Shown piece by piece: positions 54,401 through 63,641 of a stretch of DNA of 64,000 nt. This stretch comes from Paraburkholderia sp. HP33-1 (GTDB lineage: Bacteria; Pseudomonadota; Gammaproteobacteria; Burkholderiales; Burkholderiaceae). The stretch lies in assembly GCF_021390595.1 (NCBI RefSeq), contig NZ_JAJEJR010000002.1:992001-1056000 (forward strand). The letters run 5' to 3'. The notes below the pieces were generated by a model, which saw nothing but the letters and a program-made list of their open reading frames with translations, did no database searches and was not told the origin of the DNA. A program made the translations under genes and the position numbers. Position 1 is the stretch's first letter. Each line of letters opens with the position of its first letter.

Positions 54401-55932
54401 TAAGCCGCGCGCGGACCGTGGCGGCTCGTGTAGCCTTCGGCGAGCATGCGCAGCACTGCGTCGTATTGCTCGCGCGGCAGATCCGCGTACGGCGCCGCCC
54501 GCCGCATCATGTCGAACAGCGCATCCTCGCCCCACTCGGCGCTCGACACTTCCGCGACGATCTGCTGCGCGAGCACGTCGAGTGGCGCGCGCGGAATACG
54601 CAGCGCGTCGAGTTCGCCGCGCCGCACGCAATCGAGCAGCGCCGCGCATTCGAGCAGATCGTCGCGCGAAGACGGAAACAGCCGCCCCTTTGGCATACCG
54701 CCAACGTGGTGTCCGGAGCGGCCGACGCGTTGCAGGAACGGCGCGATCGCGCGCGGCGAACCCATCTGGCAGACGAGGTCGACGTCGCCGATATCGATGC
54801 CGAGTTCGAGCGATGCGGTCGCGATCAGCACGCGCAGCTCGCCGCGCTTCAAGCGCTGCTCAGCGTCGAAACGATGTTCTTTCGCGAGGCTGCCGTGATG
54901 AGCGGCGACCGCGTCCTTGCCGAGCCGCTCGGTCAGATGACGCGCGGCGCGTTCGGCCATGCGGCGCGTGTTGACGAAGATCAGCGTCGTGCGATGCTGC
55001 GCGACCAGTTCAGCGAGCCGGTCGTAGACGCGCTCCCATACCTCGTTGGCCATCACCGCTTCGAACGGCACGGGCGGGATTTCGAGCGCGAGGTCGCGCG
55101 CGCGGACATGGCCGACGTCGATTACCGCGCACTCGGCCGGCGTGTCGCTGTCGAGACTGGCGCCGCCCACCAGAAACCGTGCGACCGCGCTGACCGGCTT
55201 TTGAGTCGCCGACAGCCCGATGCGCGGCAGGTGCCGCCCGCATAGCGCGTCGAGCCGTTCGAGACTTAGCGCGAGATGACTGCCGCGCTTGCTGCCGGCG
55301 AGCGCGTGGATCTCATCGACGATCACCGTGCGCACCGTCGCCAGCATGCGGCGGCCGGAGTCCGAGCCGAGCAGCACGTACAGCGATTCGGGTGTGGTCA
55401 CGAGGATGTGCGGCGCGCGTTTTTTCAGTGCGTTGCGTTCCTGCTGGGTGGTATCGCCGGTTCGCACCGCGGTGCGGATGTCGAGCGGCGGTAAACCGAG
55501 GGCGTCCAGTTCTGCGGAGATGCCCTGGAGCGGCAGTTGCAGGTTCAGGCGGATGTCGTTGGAAAGCGCCTTGAGCGGTGAGACGTATACCACCAGTGTT
55601 TCGTCGGGCAGGGTGCCGCCGTTCGTCTCGCCTTGCGTCACGAGGTCGTTCAACGCGGACAGGAACGCGGTCAGCGTCTTGCCGGAGCCGGTCGGCGCGG
55701 CGACCAGCGTCGAGCGGCCGCTGCGGATTTGCGGCCACGCGGCGGCCTGCGCGTCGGTGGGGGCGGCGAAGGTTTTGCGGAACCAGTTGGCGACGGCCGG
55801 GTGAAAACCGTCGAGTGCGTCCTGCGATGGCGGCAGCGCAGGCGCGGCGGGCCGCGCCGCGCGCGCGGTGGAGCGAGTCTTCCGGGAACGAGGCGCCGCG
55901 TCGAGTGCGGCGGTAGTTTTGGCCGAGGTCAT
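51406..55932 (-). CDS. lhr: Long-form Lhr ATP-dependent helicase
   Basis: Superfamily 2 DNA helicase of 1508 residues, the size of Escherichia coli Lhr. Helicase motifs: Walker A APTGSGKT (about 79-86), DEIH in [18 protein letters not shown] in GLSATQKPV, and [15 protein letters not shown] and QRVGRSGHH of domain 2. The Lhr-specific winged-helix/beta-barrel core and a long C-terminal extension follow. Lhr unwinds DNA-RNA hybrids and takes part in damage repair. It stands alone, without the ligase/exonuclease genes that accompany short Lhr. Confidence 0.95.
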   Translation of the reverse strand: MTSAKTTAALDAAPRSRKTRSTARAARPAAPALPPSQDALDGFHPAVANWFRKTFAAPTDAQAAAWPQIRSGRSTLVAAPTGSGKTLTAFLSALNDLVTQGETNGGTLPDETLVVYVSPLKALSNDIRLNLQLPLQGISAELDALGLPPLDIRTAVRTGDTTQQERNALKKRAPHILVTTPESLYVLLGSDSGRRMLATVRTVIVDEIHALAGSKRGSHLALSLERLDALCGRHLPRIGLSATQKPVSAVARFLVGGASLDSDTPAECAVIDVGHVRARDLALEIPPVPFEAVMANEVWERVYDRLAELVAQHRTTLIFVNTRRMAERAARHLTERLGKDAVAAHHGSLAKEHRFDAEQRLKRGELRVLIATASLELGIDIGDVDLVCQMGSPRAIAPFLQRVGRSGHHVGGMPKGRLFPSSRDDLLECAALLDCVRRGELDALRIPRAPLDVLAQQIVAEVSSAEWGEDALFDMMRRAAPYADLPREQYDAVLRMLAEGYTSRHGPRAAYVHRDAVSGTLRGRRGSKLVAVTSGGTIPENADYAVVLEPQALNIGTVNEDFAVESLAGDVFQLGNASYRILRIESGRVRVEDAQGQPPNIPFWLGEAPGRSDELSFAVARLREQVETLLAERETRTTTASASETEPAAARLERAITWLVHNLALDEPAARQIVDYLARARAALGVLPTQSTLVMERFFDESGGTQLVIHSPFGSRVNRAWGLALRKRFCRSFNFELQAAATEDAIILSLTGSHSFVLDDVWRYLHSNSAEHLLIQALLDAPLFGVRWRWNATTSLGLPRYTGGRKTAPQLQRMRSEDLLASVFPEQAACLENIVGEREVPRHPLVDQTIDDCLHDAMDSERWLALLRRIEHGELRLVARDLPAPSPLAAEILTAKPYAYLDDAPLEERRTQAVLNRRWTDPESADDLGALDAAAIDSVRDEAWPQARNADEMHEALTGLACITEAEARAHEGWPALLAALAKTGRATRLPLAANANASTADDNDNALWLPAERLTCFEALYPGLPRDRYTPPLRAPKGYTDSWSADDALVDVLRARLTGFGPLTVDAIARPLGLPANQVEAALIRLEAEGYLLRGRFTPHTSVEEWCERHLLARIHRYTVKRLRREIEPVERHDYMRFLFEWQHLTPTARAEGRDALAAALDQLEGFQAAAAAWEEDILPARVRAYASSSLDELCRAGKIVWTRLTERARGAAGPVRGTPIVLLPRAQLRAWRALLDPARQVELSALAQSVHDTLAQHGAMFFDELLAEVRVLRMELENALGELVAAGLANSDSFAGLRALLRPVAKRHVFSSGRRARASALIGGMDDAGRWSLVSRPSSAAPENPPEGRRQLPPEVLEHVAMTLLRRYGVVFWRVLEREAEWLPPWRDLLRVLQRLEARGVIRGGRFVNGLAGEQFALPEAIPLLREVRRQPDDGAFICVAATDPLNLVGTLLVGDKVPAVAGNRVLYRNGVVAATLVAGKFWFDAALDAHQPERERARALLARRF

Positions 55933-56118
55933 GCTCGTGTAGGTGAGGGTGGTGCGGGGGATATCCAGTGGGGGCGGGGCGGCTATCGGTCATTCCACGC
56001 TGACGGGCAATAGCGGTCAGTCTCGCAGGTTTTCCCCGCTCGTGCGCGTCACCTGCCAGCCTCCACCAATTGCAGTACGCTTGACAACTCTCCCTGCACC
56101 CACGATGGAGCGTCGACG

Positions 56119-57174
56119 ATGCGATATAACCAGTTGGGCCGTACCGGTGTGTTTGTTTCAGAGTTGTGTTTGGGCACGATGACCTTCGGCGGCGGCGAAG
56201 GCATCTGGCGGCAGATCGGCGATCTGCAGCAGAACGACGCGGAGCGGCTGGTCGGCCGGGCGCTCGACGCGGGCATTAATTTCATCGATACGGCCGACGT
56301 CTACGCGGGCGGCCTGTCCGAGCAGATCACCGGCCAGGCGCTGAAGAATCTGCAAGTACCGCGCGACAAGGTCGTGATCGCGACCAAGGTGTTCGGCCAG
56401 ACCGGCGAGTTCGCGAATGCGCGCGGCGCGTCGCGCTATCACATCCTCGACGGCATCAAGGCGAGCCTGAAGCGTCTGCAACTCGATCACGTCGACCTTT
56501 ATCAGATCCACGGCTTCGACCCGGCCACGCCGATCGAGGAGACCGTGCGCGCGCTCGATACGCTCGTGCAGCACGGCCACGTGCGCTACGTCGGCGTGTC
56601 GAACTGGGCCGCGTGGCAGATCGCGAAGGCGCTCGGCATCGCCGAGCGGCTCGGCACCGCGCGCTTCGAAACGCTGCAGGCGTATTACACGCTCGCGGGC
56701 CGCGATCTCGAACGCGAACTCGTGCTGATGCTGCAAAGCGAAGGTCTCGGGCTGATGGTGTGGAGTCCGCTCGCGGGCGGTTTGCTGAGCGGCAAATACG
56801 GCCGGGAGCAACAGGCCGAAGCAGGCAGCCGTCGCACGAGCTTCGATTTTCCGCCGGTCGATCGCGAGCGTGCGTATGACTGCATCGACGTGATGCGCGA
56901 GATCGCCGCGGCGAAGAACGTGTCGGTTGCGCAGATCGCACTGGCGTGGCTGCTGCACCAGCGTGTCGTCAGCACGGTGATCGTCGGCGCGAAGAAAATC
57001 GAGCAGCTCGACGACAACATCGCGGCGACCAACGTCGCATTGTCTGCCGATGAGCTCGCGAAGCTCGCCGAAGTCAGCAAACTGCCGGCCGAGTATCCGG
57101 GCTGGATGCTGGAGCGGCAGGGCGAGCAGCGCCGGCAGCAACTGGCCGAGGTGCGGCACGTCGTGCAGCGGTAG
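56119..57174 (+). CDS. Aldo/keto reductase
   Basis: NADPH-dependent TIM-barrel oxidoreductase of 351 residues. The catalytic tetrad is visible as Asp57, Tyr62 (INFIDTADVYAGG), Lys90 (VIATKVFG) and His131 (LYQIHGFD). It resembles the AKR group that reduces sugar-like or aromatic aldehydes. Divergent from lhr across 186 bases. Confidence 0.93.
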   Translation: MRYNQLGRTGVFVSELCLGTMTFGGGEGIWRQIGDLQQNDAERLVGRALDAGINFIDTADVYAGGLSEQITGQALKNLQVPRDKVVIATKVFGQTGEFANARGASRYHILDGIKASLKRLQLDHVDLYQIHGFDPATPIEETVRALDTLVQHGHVRYVGVSNWAAWQIAKALGIAERLGTARFETLQAYYTLAGRDLERELVLMLQSEGLGLMVWSPLAGGLLSGKYGREQQAEAGSRRTSFDFPPVDRERAYDCIDVMREIAAAKNVSVAQIALAWLLHQRVVSTVIVGAKKIEQLDDNIAATNVALSADELAKLAEVSKLPAEYPGWMLERQGEQRRQQLAEVRHVVQR

Positions 57175-57321
57175 CGCGACGGCGTACCCGCGAACGCAGG
57201 AGAATCCTGAATCCCCAACGTCGCGCCGCGCGGATTTCATGCCGGCGCGGCCGCGACGATCATCACATTTGTCATGCGTTTGCGCGTAGACTTCACACCG
57301 TAGGTCCTCTACGCATCGACC

Positions 57322-58374
57322 ATGCCGATGTCTCGCGTCATACTTCCGACTCCTGTCCAGTTCGTGACATTCTCGTTTGCTTCCATTGCAAAGGCCGGCG
57401 TTTTCGGCGCTTTGGCTTGCTGTTCGCTGACGTTGCCCCATTTCGCCCTCGCGGCCGACAACGTGATCGTGCTCGACTCGGGCGAAGCGCAGCTCACGCT
57501 GATCGATCCTGCCACGCACAAAGTGATCGGCACCGAGCCGACCGGCAAGGAACCCCACCATCTGATGGTCACGCCCGATGGCCGCTCGCTCATCGTCGCG
57601 GATTCGATCTCGAACAACCTGATGTTCGTCGACCCTCACAGCGGCCGTGTGCAGCGCCGTCTCGAGGATATCGAAGATCCTTATCAGCTCGGCTTTTCCC
57701 CTGACCACAAGTGGTTCGTCACCGCGGGACTGCGGCTCGATCGCGTCGACATCTATCACTACGACGGCGAGAACGTGACGCTCGCGAAGCGGATTGCGCT
57801 GGCGAAGACACCCAGCCACCTGACCTTCGCCTCCGATAACCGTACCGTGTTCGTTACGCTGCAGGATACGGGCGAGGTCGCGGCGATCGATCTGCCGACG
57901 CAGTCAGTCATCTGGAAGCTGCATGTAGGCAGGACGCCGGCCGGACTCTGGATGACGCCGGGCGACCGCTATCTGCTTATCGGCATGACCGGCGAAGACA
58001 ATGTCGCGGTGGTCGACTGGAAGAACCGGGCACTCGTGAAGAAGATCCAGACCGGTCGCGGCGCGCACAACTTCCGCAATCTCGACGATAGCCAGCATAT
58101 CGCCGTGTCGAATCGTGTGGAGAACACGATCAGCATTATCGATTACAACACGCTGACAAAAGTGGCCGACATTACCGGCCTGATGCCCGGTCCCGACGAC
58201 ATGGAACTATCCGCGGACCGGCGCTATCTATGGGTCACGTTCCGCTTTGCGAGGCATGTCGGCGTCATTGACCTGAGCACGCATCGACTGGTCGATACGA
58301 TTCCAGTCGGGCGTTCGCCGCACGGCCTGTATTTCGCCAACCGCGCGCCGGTCTACGCGCCCAATCCGGACTGA
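57322..58374 (+). CDS. Exported YVTN-type beta-propeller protein
   Basis: Protein of 350 residues with an N-terminal signal peptide (about 1-45; hydrophobic GVFGALACCSLTL ending in ALAAD) and then about seven beta-propeller repeats of the YncE/YVTN type (GKEPHHLMVTPDGRSLIVAD, GRSPHGLYFANRA). Such proteins bind ligands or partner proteins in the periplasm. Only 20 bases separate it from the fatty acid hydroxylase gene, suggesting a shared role. Confidence 0.88.
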   Translation: MPMSRVILPTPVQFVTFSFASIAKAGVFGALACCSLTLPHFALAADNVIVLDSGEAQLTLIDPATHKVIGTEPTGKEPHHLMVTPDGRSLIVADSISNNLMFVDPHSGRVQRRLEDIEDPYQLGFSPDHKWFVTAGLRLDRVDIYHYDGENVTLAKRIALAKTPSHLTFASDNRTVFVTLQDTGEVAAIDLPTQSVIWKLHVGRTPAGLWMTPGDRYLLIGMTGEDNVAVVDWKNRALVKKIQTGRGAHNFRNLDDSQHIAVSNRVENTISIIDYNTLTKVADITGLMPGPDDMELSADRRYLWVTFRFARHVGVIDLSTHRLVDTIPVGRSPHGLYFANRAPVYAPNPD

Positions 58375-58394
58375 GGCAACCCGAAAGGCCCTAC

Positions 58395-59402
58395 ATGATT
58401 CACGAACTCCTCGCTCAACTCGACAACGGCATCTCAGCCCTGCAGACGCTTCTGTACATCGACGTCGTCCAGCCGATTTTCTACCGCTTCAATCTGATGG
58501 GCTATGACGAAGACACTTACGACGCGCTCTACTGGGTGATCGTCGGCGCGCTGCAGATACTCGTCTCGTATGTGGCGTTGCGGCCGCTCGAAGCGCTTCG
58601 CCCGGTGGAGACGTGGACGGACCGCAAGGCGTTGCGCGTGGACGTGATCTACACGTGGATCGCCAAGCTCGGCATCATCAATATTGCGTTCTTCTTTCTG
58701 CTGCAGCCGTTCTTCAACCATTGGCAGAGCCTGATGGCGATCCACGACGTGCCCAACATCGACGTCGATAGCTTGTGGCCGGGCGTCACTGATCAACCGC
58801 TCGTGTCGTTTCTGATCTATCTGATCGTGCTCGACTTCGCCGGCTACTGGTATCACCGCTGGCAACACCGGTTCGGCGTGTGGTGGGAACTGCATGCGGT
58901 TCATCACAGCCAGCGGCAGATGTCGCTGTGGACCGACGACCGCAATCACTTTCTCGACGACATCCTGCAGGCGGCGTTTTTTGCGGCGATCTCGCTGTTC
59001 ATCGGCGTGCAGCCGAGCCAGTTCGTCGTGCTCGTCGCGGTCGGCAATTTTATGCAGAGCGTGCAGCACGTGAACGCGCGTCTCAAGTACGGATGGCTGC
59101 TCGAACGCTTGATCGTGAGTCCCGCGTTTCATCGCCGTCATCATGCGATCGGCTACGGCCACGAAGGCACGCGCTACGGCTGCAATTTCGGCGTTCTGTT
59201 CCCGTGGTGGGACATGCTGTTCCAGACTGCGTCGTGGAACCGCAGGGTCGAGCCGACTGGCATCCGCGATCAGTTGCCCGCGCCGCACGGTGCCGCGCGC
59301 TCGTATGGCGATGGACTGATCGCGCAGCAATGGTATGCGTTCGGCCGCATCGCCGCGCGTCTGCGCGCACGGCACGGTGCGGGCGCAGCCGGGGCTCGAT
59401 AA
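58395..59402 (+). CDS. Sterol desaturase / fatty acid hydroxylase family membrane protein
   Basis: Di-iron membrane enzyme of 335 residues with the three histidine boxes: HRWQH, HAVHHSQ and HRRHH. Four to five helices surround them. The family hydroxylates or desaturates lipids; the bacterial substrates include fatty acids and hopanoids. It forms a unit with the beta-propeller gene and ends in a bidirectional terminator. Confidence 0.92.
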   Translation: MIHELLAQLDNGISALQTLLYIDVVQPIFYRFNLMGYDEDTYDALYWVIVGALQILVSYVALRPLEALRPVETWTDRKALRVDVIYTWIAKLGIINIAFFFLLQPFFNHWQSLMAIHDVPNIDVDSLWPGVTDQPLVSFLIYLIVLDFAGYWYHRWQHRFGVWWELHAVHHSQRQMSLWTDDRNHFLDDILQAAFFAAISLFIGVQPSQFVVLVAVGNFMQSVQHVNARLKYGWLLERLIVSPAFHRRHHAIGYGHEGTRYGCNFGVLFPWWDMLFQTASWNRRVEPTGIRDQLPAPHGAARSYGDGLIAQQWYAFGRIAARLRARHGAGAAGAR

Positions 59403-59411
59403 CAAAACGAC

Positions 59412-59446
59412 ATGGCGCGGAGAACTGGCGTTCTCCACGCCATTTT
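59412..59446. terminator. Bidirectional intrinsic terminator
   Basis: 14-bp stem ATGGCGCGGAGAAC / GTTCTCCACGCCAT (one G-U pair) with TTTT after it on the plus strand and a T-rich stretch on the minus strand. Lies between convergent genes. Confidence 0.85.
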
Positions 59447-59460
59447 GCTTCAGCACTCGC

Positions 59461-60798
59461 TCAAGTTTCTACGTCCGCGAGACTGAAAGTCTCCGTCTTG
59501 TCGTTGTACGAGAAGATTTCCGCGTAACGGCCCCAGTCGATCACCGCGTCGAGCGTTTCCTGCGCCGCGCTGTCCGACAGCATGTCCTCGAGTTCCTGCT
59601 CGAAGCGCACGCGCGGCGCGCGATGTCCGGGCCGCTCGTTGAGCACCTTCCTGATTCGCGCGGCGAGCGGCACGCTCTGCAACAGATGGTCGGCGAACAT
59701 GATCTTGCGCTCCTGCGTACTGCCCTCGGCGAATCGTTGCGCGGGCGGCGTGAGGAACACGTCGCCCTCGCTGACTTCGGCAAAGCCGAGGTACTGCAGC
59801 ATTTCCGCGATCGGGAACAGCTCGTCCACTTCCAGCTGCAGCGTGCGCGCGATCTCCGGCATGTCGGCGCGGCCGTTGTAGGGTGCGGCCGCGAGCGTTT
59901 CGATCAGACCGGCCATCAGGTTCGTCGACACGTTCGGCAGCCAGCTGCCGGGTTCGAGTTCGCGTTTGGCCGCGGCGCCGGTGGGGCGTGCGGTCATCTT
60001 CGCGTAGATCTCGTCGACGAGCGCGCGAAATGCCGGGTCGAGCCGGTTGCGCGGATGCGCGAACGGCACCACGGTCTCGGCCACCACCCGCCCGGGGTTC
60101 GACGACAGCACCAGAATGCGGTCGCACATGAACACCGCTTCCTCGATGTTGTGCGTGACGATCAGCACCGCCTTGATCGGCATGCGGTCCTGGTTCCACA
60201 GGTCGAGCAGGTCAGTGCGCAGCGTTTCGGCGGTCAGCACGTCGAGCGCGGAGAACGGCTCGTCCATCAGCAGGATGGTCGGATCGACGACGAGCGCGCG
60301 AGCAAAGCCGACGCGCTGGCGCATGCCGCCCGACAGCTCGCGCGGATACGCGTTCTCGAAGCCGTCGAGGCCGATCAGGTCGATCGCCGCGAGCGCGCGG
60401 TTGCGCCGTTCGTCGACGCTGACGCCGAGCGCCTCGAGTCCGGCTTCGACGTTCTGCAATACCGTCAGCCACGGAAACAGCGCGAAGGTCTGGAATACCA
60501 TCGCGACGCCCTCGGCGGGACCGTCGAGCGGCTTGCCCCGGTAGGTCACGTTGCCGCTCGTCGGCCGGATCAGACCGGAGATGATGCGCAGCAGCGTGGA
60601 CTTGCCTGAGCCCGAGCGGCCGAGCAGTCCGACGATCTCCCCCTCGTGCAGCGTCAGATTGACGTCGTCGAGCACCAGCAGCTCGCTCTGATTTTTATCG
60701 AAACCGCGGCACACGTGCTCGATGTTCAGCACCTGCGAGCTTGTGCGCGGGGACGACTGGAGCGTGTCGGCGGGAATGGCTTGAATAACGTTTTGCAT
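59461..60798 (-). CDS. ABC importer ATPase with C-terminal AAA-associated domain (NitT/TauT type)
   Basis: ATP-binding subunit of 445 residues. Walker A GRSGSGKST, Q-loop VFQTFALFPWL, signature LSGGMRQR, Walker B ILLMDEPFSALD. The last about 150 residues form the AAA-associated domain that may regulate transport. ATG 60798 follows AGGAG. It pairs with the fused permease 10 bases upstream. Members carry nitrate, sulfonates or similar anions; no substrate-binding gene is visible. Confidence 0.92.
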   Translation of the reverse strand: MQNVIQAIPADTLQSSPRTSSQVLNIEHVCRGFDKNQSELLVLDDVNLTLHEGEIVGLLGRSGSGKSTLLRIISGLIRPTSGNVTYRGKPLDGPAEGVAMVFQTFALFPWLTVLQNVEAGLEALGVSVDERRNRALAAIDLIGLDGFENAYPRELSGGMRQRVGFARALVVDPTILLMDEPFSALDVLTAETLRTDLLDLWNQDRMPIKAVLIVTHNIEEAVFMCDRILVLSSNPGRVVAETVVPFAHPRNRLDPAFRALVDEIYAKMTARPTGAAAKRELEPGSWLPNVSTNLMAGLIETLAAAPYNGRADMPEIARTLQLEVDELFPIAEMLQYLGFAEVSEGDVFLTPPAQRFAEGSTQERKIMFADHLLQSVPLAARIRKVLNERPGHRAPRVRFEQELEDMLSDSAAQETLDAVIDWGRYAEIFSYNDKTETFSLADVET

Positions 60799-60808
60799 GG
60801 GTTCACTC

Positions 60809-62560
60809 CTAGTCGAGTCGCAGCCTGGATTCGGCAAAGGCATACAGCGGGCGCCACAGCGTGCGGTTGAACAGCGTGACGAACAGCGACATCACGGCGA
60901 CGCCAAGGATGATCTTCGGGAAATCGCCGGCGGCGGTGGTCTCGGCGATATAAGCGCCCAGACCGTGCGCGGCGACCTTGGTATCGCCCCACTGGACGAA
61001 CTCGGACACGATGCTCGCGTTCCACGCTCCGCCCGATGCGGTGATCGCGCCGGTCACGTAGTACGGGAAGATGCCCGGCAACATGATCTGACGCCACCAC
61101 TGCCAGCCGCGGATGCGGAAATTGGTGGCCGCCTCGCGGTAGTCGTTCGGATAGGCGGTCGCGCCCGCGATCACGTTGAACAGGATGTACCACTGGGTGC
61201 CGAGCACGATCAGCGGCGACAGCCAGATATCCGGGTTCAGGTGAAAGCGCACGATCACGATCACGAACACCGGGAACAGCAGGTTCGCGGGGAAAGCGGC
61301 GAGAAACTGCGCGAGCGGCTGCACCTTTTCTGCGAGCGCGGGCCGCAGGCCGATCAGCACGCCGATCGGCACCCAGACCACGGAAGCGATCGCGATCAGC
61401 AGCATCACGCGCAGCAGTGTGATCAGGCCGAGCACGAACACGTGACCGACCTCGTCGAGCGTCACGCCGGTGCGCACGTAGGTGACCACGCGATAGATCA
61501 CGTACGCCGTCAGCACGAGTACCAGGATGCCCCACACGATGTCGCCCGCGCGCGTGGACTTCTCGCTGTGCGGTAGCCCGGCGCGCCGGAAGTTCGCGAA
61601 AGGTACACGGAACGGGATGCGTGCGGCGGTCGCGAGCATCCAGCCGAGCGGCACGAGCAGCCGGTGAATCAGCCGCGTGCGGCGGATCAGGTCGAGCAGC
61701 CATGATTCCGGCGCGTTGCCCGAACTCGTGGTCTCCATGCGGAACTTGTCGGCCCACGCGACGAGCGGACGGAACAGCAACTGGTCGTAGGCCAGAATCA
61801 CGACCGTCATCGCAAGGATCACCCAGCCGATCGCATGCAGGTTCTGGTCGCTGATCGCCTGCGCCAGATAGGCGCCGATACCCGGCAGCGTAATCGTGTT
61901 GTTGCCGACCGTAATCGCTTCGGAAGCCACGACGAAGAACCAGCCGCCCGACATCGACATCATCATGTTCCAGATCAGGCCCGGCATCGAGAACGGCACT
62001 TCGAGCTTCCAGAAGCGCTGCCATGAGGTCAGATGAAAGCCGCGCGACACTTCATCGAGATCGCGCGGCACCGTGCGTAGCGACTGATAGAAGCTGAACG
62101 TCATGTTCCACGCCTGACTCGTGAAGATCGCGAAAATCGCGGCGAACTCGGCGCCGAGTACCCGGCCTGGAAACAACGCGAGGAAGAACGTGACCGTAAA
62201 CGAGATATAGCCGAGCACCGGCACCGACTGCAGGATGTCGAGAATCGGCACCAGCACGAGACCGGCGCGGCGGCTTTTGGCGGCGAGCGTGCCGTACACG
62301 AGCGTGAAGGTCAGCGACGCGACCATCGCCGCGAGCATGCGCAGCGTGGTGCGCATCGCGTACGCGGGCAGGTTCGACGGATCGAGCGAGATCGCCTGCG
62401 TCTTTAACGTCGACATCGGGGCAAGCGTCTGCTGAAAGCCGATCGACGCCATCGCGATCAGACAGATGATCAGTGGAAAGGCAATGAAGTCCCATCCGTT
62501 TGGAAGCAGCCGCCGGGCGGACGCATTGGCGGTGCGGTTCAGGTTGAAACTGAACTCCAT
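60809..62560 (-). CDS. ABC importer double permease
   Basis: Membrane protein of 583 residues that fuses two BPD_transp_1 permease modules, each with about six helices (about 70-275 and 365-570). The EAA-loop-like signatures are EVSRGFHLTSWQRFWKLEVP and EAATNFRIRGWQWWRQIMLP. A single chain can thus replace the usual permease dimer. No periplasmic binding protein is next to it, so the substrate is unknown. Confidence 0.92.
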   Translation of the reverse strand: MEFSFNLNRTANASARRLLPNGWDFIAFPLIICLIAMASIGFQQTLAPMSTLKTQAISLDPSNLPAYAMRTTLRMLAAMVASLTFTLVYGTLAAKSRRAGLVLVPILDILQSVPVLGYISFTVTFFLALFPGRVLGAEFAAIFAIFTSQAWNMTFSFYQSLRTVPRDLDEVSRGFHLTSWQRFWKLEVPFSMPGLIWNMMMSMSGGWFFVVASEAITVGNNTITLPGIGAYLAQAISDQNLHAIGWVILAMTVVILAYDQLLFRPLVAWADKFRMETTSSGNAPESWLLDLIRRTRLIHRLLVPLGWMLATAARIPFRVPFANFRRAGLPHSEKSTRAGDIVWGILVLVLTAYVIYRVVTYVRTGVTLDEVGHVFVLGLITLLRVMLLIAIASVVWVPIGVLIGLRPALAEKVQPLAQFLAAFPANLLFPVFVIVIVRFHLNPDIWLSPLIVLGTQWYILFNVIAGATAYPNDYREAATNFRIRGWQWWRQIMLPGIFPYYVTGAITASGGAWNASIVSEFVQWGDTKVAAHGLGAYIAETTAAGDFPKIILGVAVMSLFVTLFNRTLWRPLYAFAESRLRLD

Positions 62561-62713
62561 CAGTAACCCCCGCGGCCGTGAGTGTTTGGGCGGAGCGAAA
62601 TCGTGTCGGTGTACCGGATGGCGGCATGGTCATCGAATCGCGACGGATCTTTAGCTTGGAACATGACGAAACGCAAGTTGATGAAAGGTTTAATTCAGCA
62701 AGCGACGGCCCCG

Positions 62714-62755
62714 ACGAATCAACACCACAATCTTTCGAGTGTGGCGTTGATTCGT
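62714..62755. repeat. 16-bp inverted repeat
   Basis: Arms 62714-62729 (ACGAATCAACACCACA) and 62740-62755 (TGTGGCGTTGATTCGT) pair with one mismatch around a 10-base loop. No T-run follows on either side, so it is not a typical terminator. Confidence 0.8.
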
Positions 62756-63192
62756 GACAGAAACTTTGCAGAACTGAAGAGGGCAACGATCCCAAGGCTG
62801 AAGGGCGAGCGGCGGCCGCAACCCCGAAGGCTTGCGAGGGCGTGCCAGTGTGGACGAGCGAAGGCCGCGTCCATATGGCGCTCATGATCGACGTGCACGA
62901 AGGAGATCTGCTACTGCGCGCACCGTTCTGCCTGCTGGCGGAACGGCGGCGCGAGGAAGGGGCGCGGACGTTCTGCCGGTCAGGCAGTGAAACTGTTCGA
63001 AGATCGGCTACTACAGGTGTCCAAGGCATCTGCCCCACTTAAGAAGACGGCGAATTCTAGACGCGGTAAAAACGGGAAGTCAACCAGATTCTGTAAGCAG
63101 AGCCAACAGAAATAGATGAAGGCTCGCGCAAAGAGTTTGAAGGTCGTCGCGTGAGGTTCGGAAACACAATGTTGTCTTTATGCGTTTTTTAC

Positions 63193-63222
63193 TTGTATTT
63201 GTGCGGGCGATGTCAATACAAT
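63193..63222 (+). promoter_or_regulatory. Sigma-70-type promoter of a short transcript
   Basis: TTGTAT (63193-63198), 18-base spacer, TACAAT (63217-63222). It lies about 29 bases ahead of a 21-codon frame. Confidence 0.6.
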
Positions 63223-63250
63223 CCGCCCCATCGTATCGAAGGAGTCGTCC

Positions 63251-63316
63251 ATGGACGCATGTTCAGGCAGTGGAAGTCCGATGCCGGCGAGCGCCGGCAA
63301 CACAACCGCGAGATAG
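63251..63316 (+). CDS. Candidate 21-residue leader peptide or small protein
   Basis: Frame MDACSGSGSPMPASAGNTTAR with AAGGAG six bases before the ATG. A GCCGGC-GAGC-GCCGGC hairpin lies within its coding part, and an intrinsic-terminator-like hairpin follows at 63380. The promoter, strong binding site and terminator together suggest a real short transcript. It may be a leader controlling the downstream porin gene, a dual-function small RNA or a free peptide. Confidence 0.45.
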   Translation: MDACSGSGSPMPASAGNTTAR

Positions 63317-63379
63317 TCGCCGCTGGTTCGCTCCTTCGCCGCTAACTCGCCCCAGTCGGGTTGGCGCGCTTCAATACTG

Positions 63380-63401
63380 ACCGGCCTTTGCTGCCGGTTT
63401 T
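63380..63401 (+). terminator. Weak intrinsic terminator of the short transcript
   Basis: 6-bp stem ACCGGC / GCCGGT with a seven-base loop followed by TTT(T)CC. Short T-run, hence moderate confidence. Confidence 0.5.
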
Positions 63402-63641
63402 CCGTAGCACGCTTCCTCTGTTTTGATCGTCATCTGCAAGGCTGATCGAAGGGGCGGTCGCGCTTTCGCGTTGCGCTCGCGGTGTGTCGGATGTTTCACA
63501 TACCTGCGTGTTTCGGTGCGGTCCTTTTGCGTGTCCGCGCTCGCGCAAGCTTGCATGCCGGCAACGAATTGAACACACGTTTGCCATGCGCGTGTGCGAA
63601 TAACAACCGAGTCATCCGCCTATAACTTCAACCACAATTAC

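Larger units (their letters stand above)
62561..63641. other. 1.1-kb non-coding region before the porin gene
   Basis: No conserved protein is encoded. It holds the ABC operon promoter at the left, the large inverted repeat at 62714-62755, and a candidate small transcript at about 63229-63401 with its own promoter and terminator. The remainder, 63405-63641, is the untranslated upstream region of the OprB-type gene and shows nothing else I can name. Confidence 0.5.

Noticed and set aside
62052..63038. Minus-strand frame reaching from the non-coding gap into the permease gene
   Set aside because: It overlaps the permease in another frame, has no binding site and no domain; the permease frame is clearly real.
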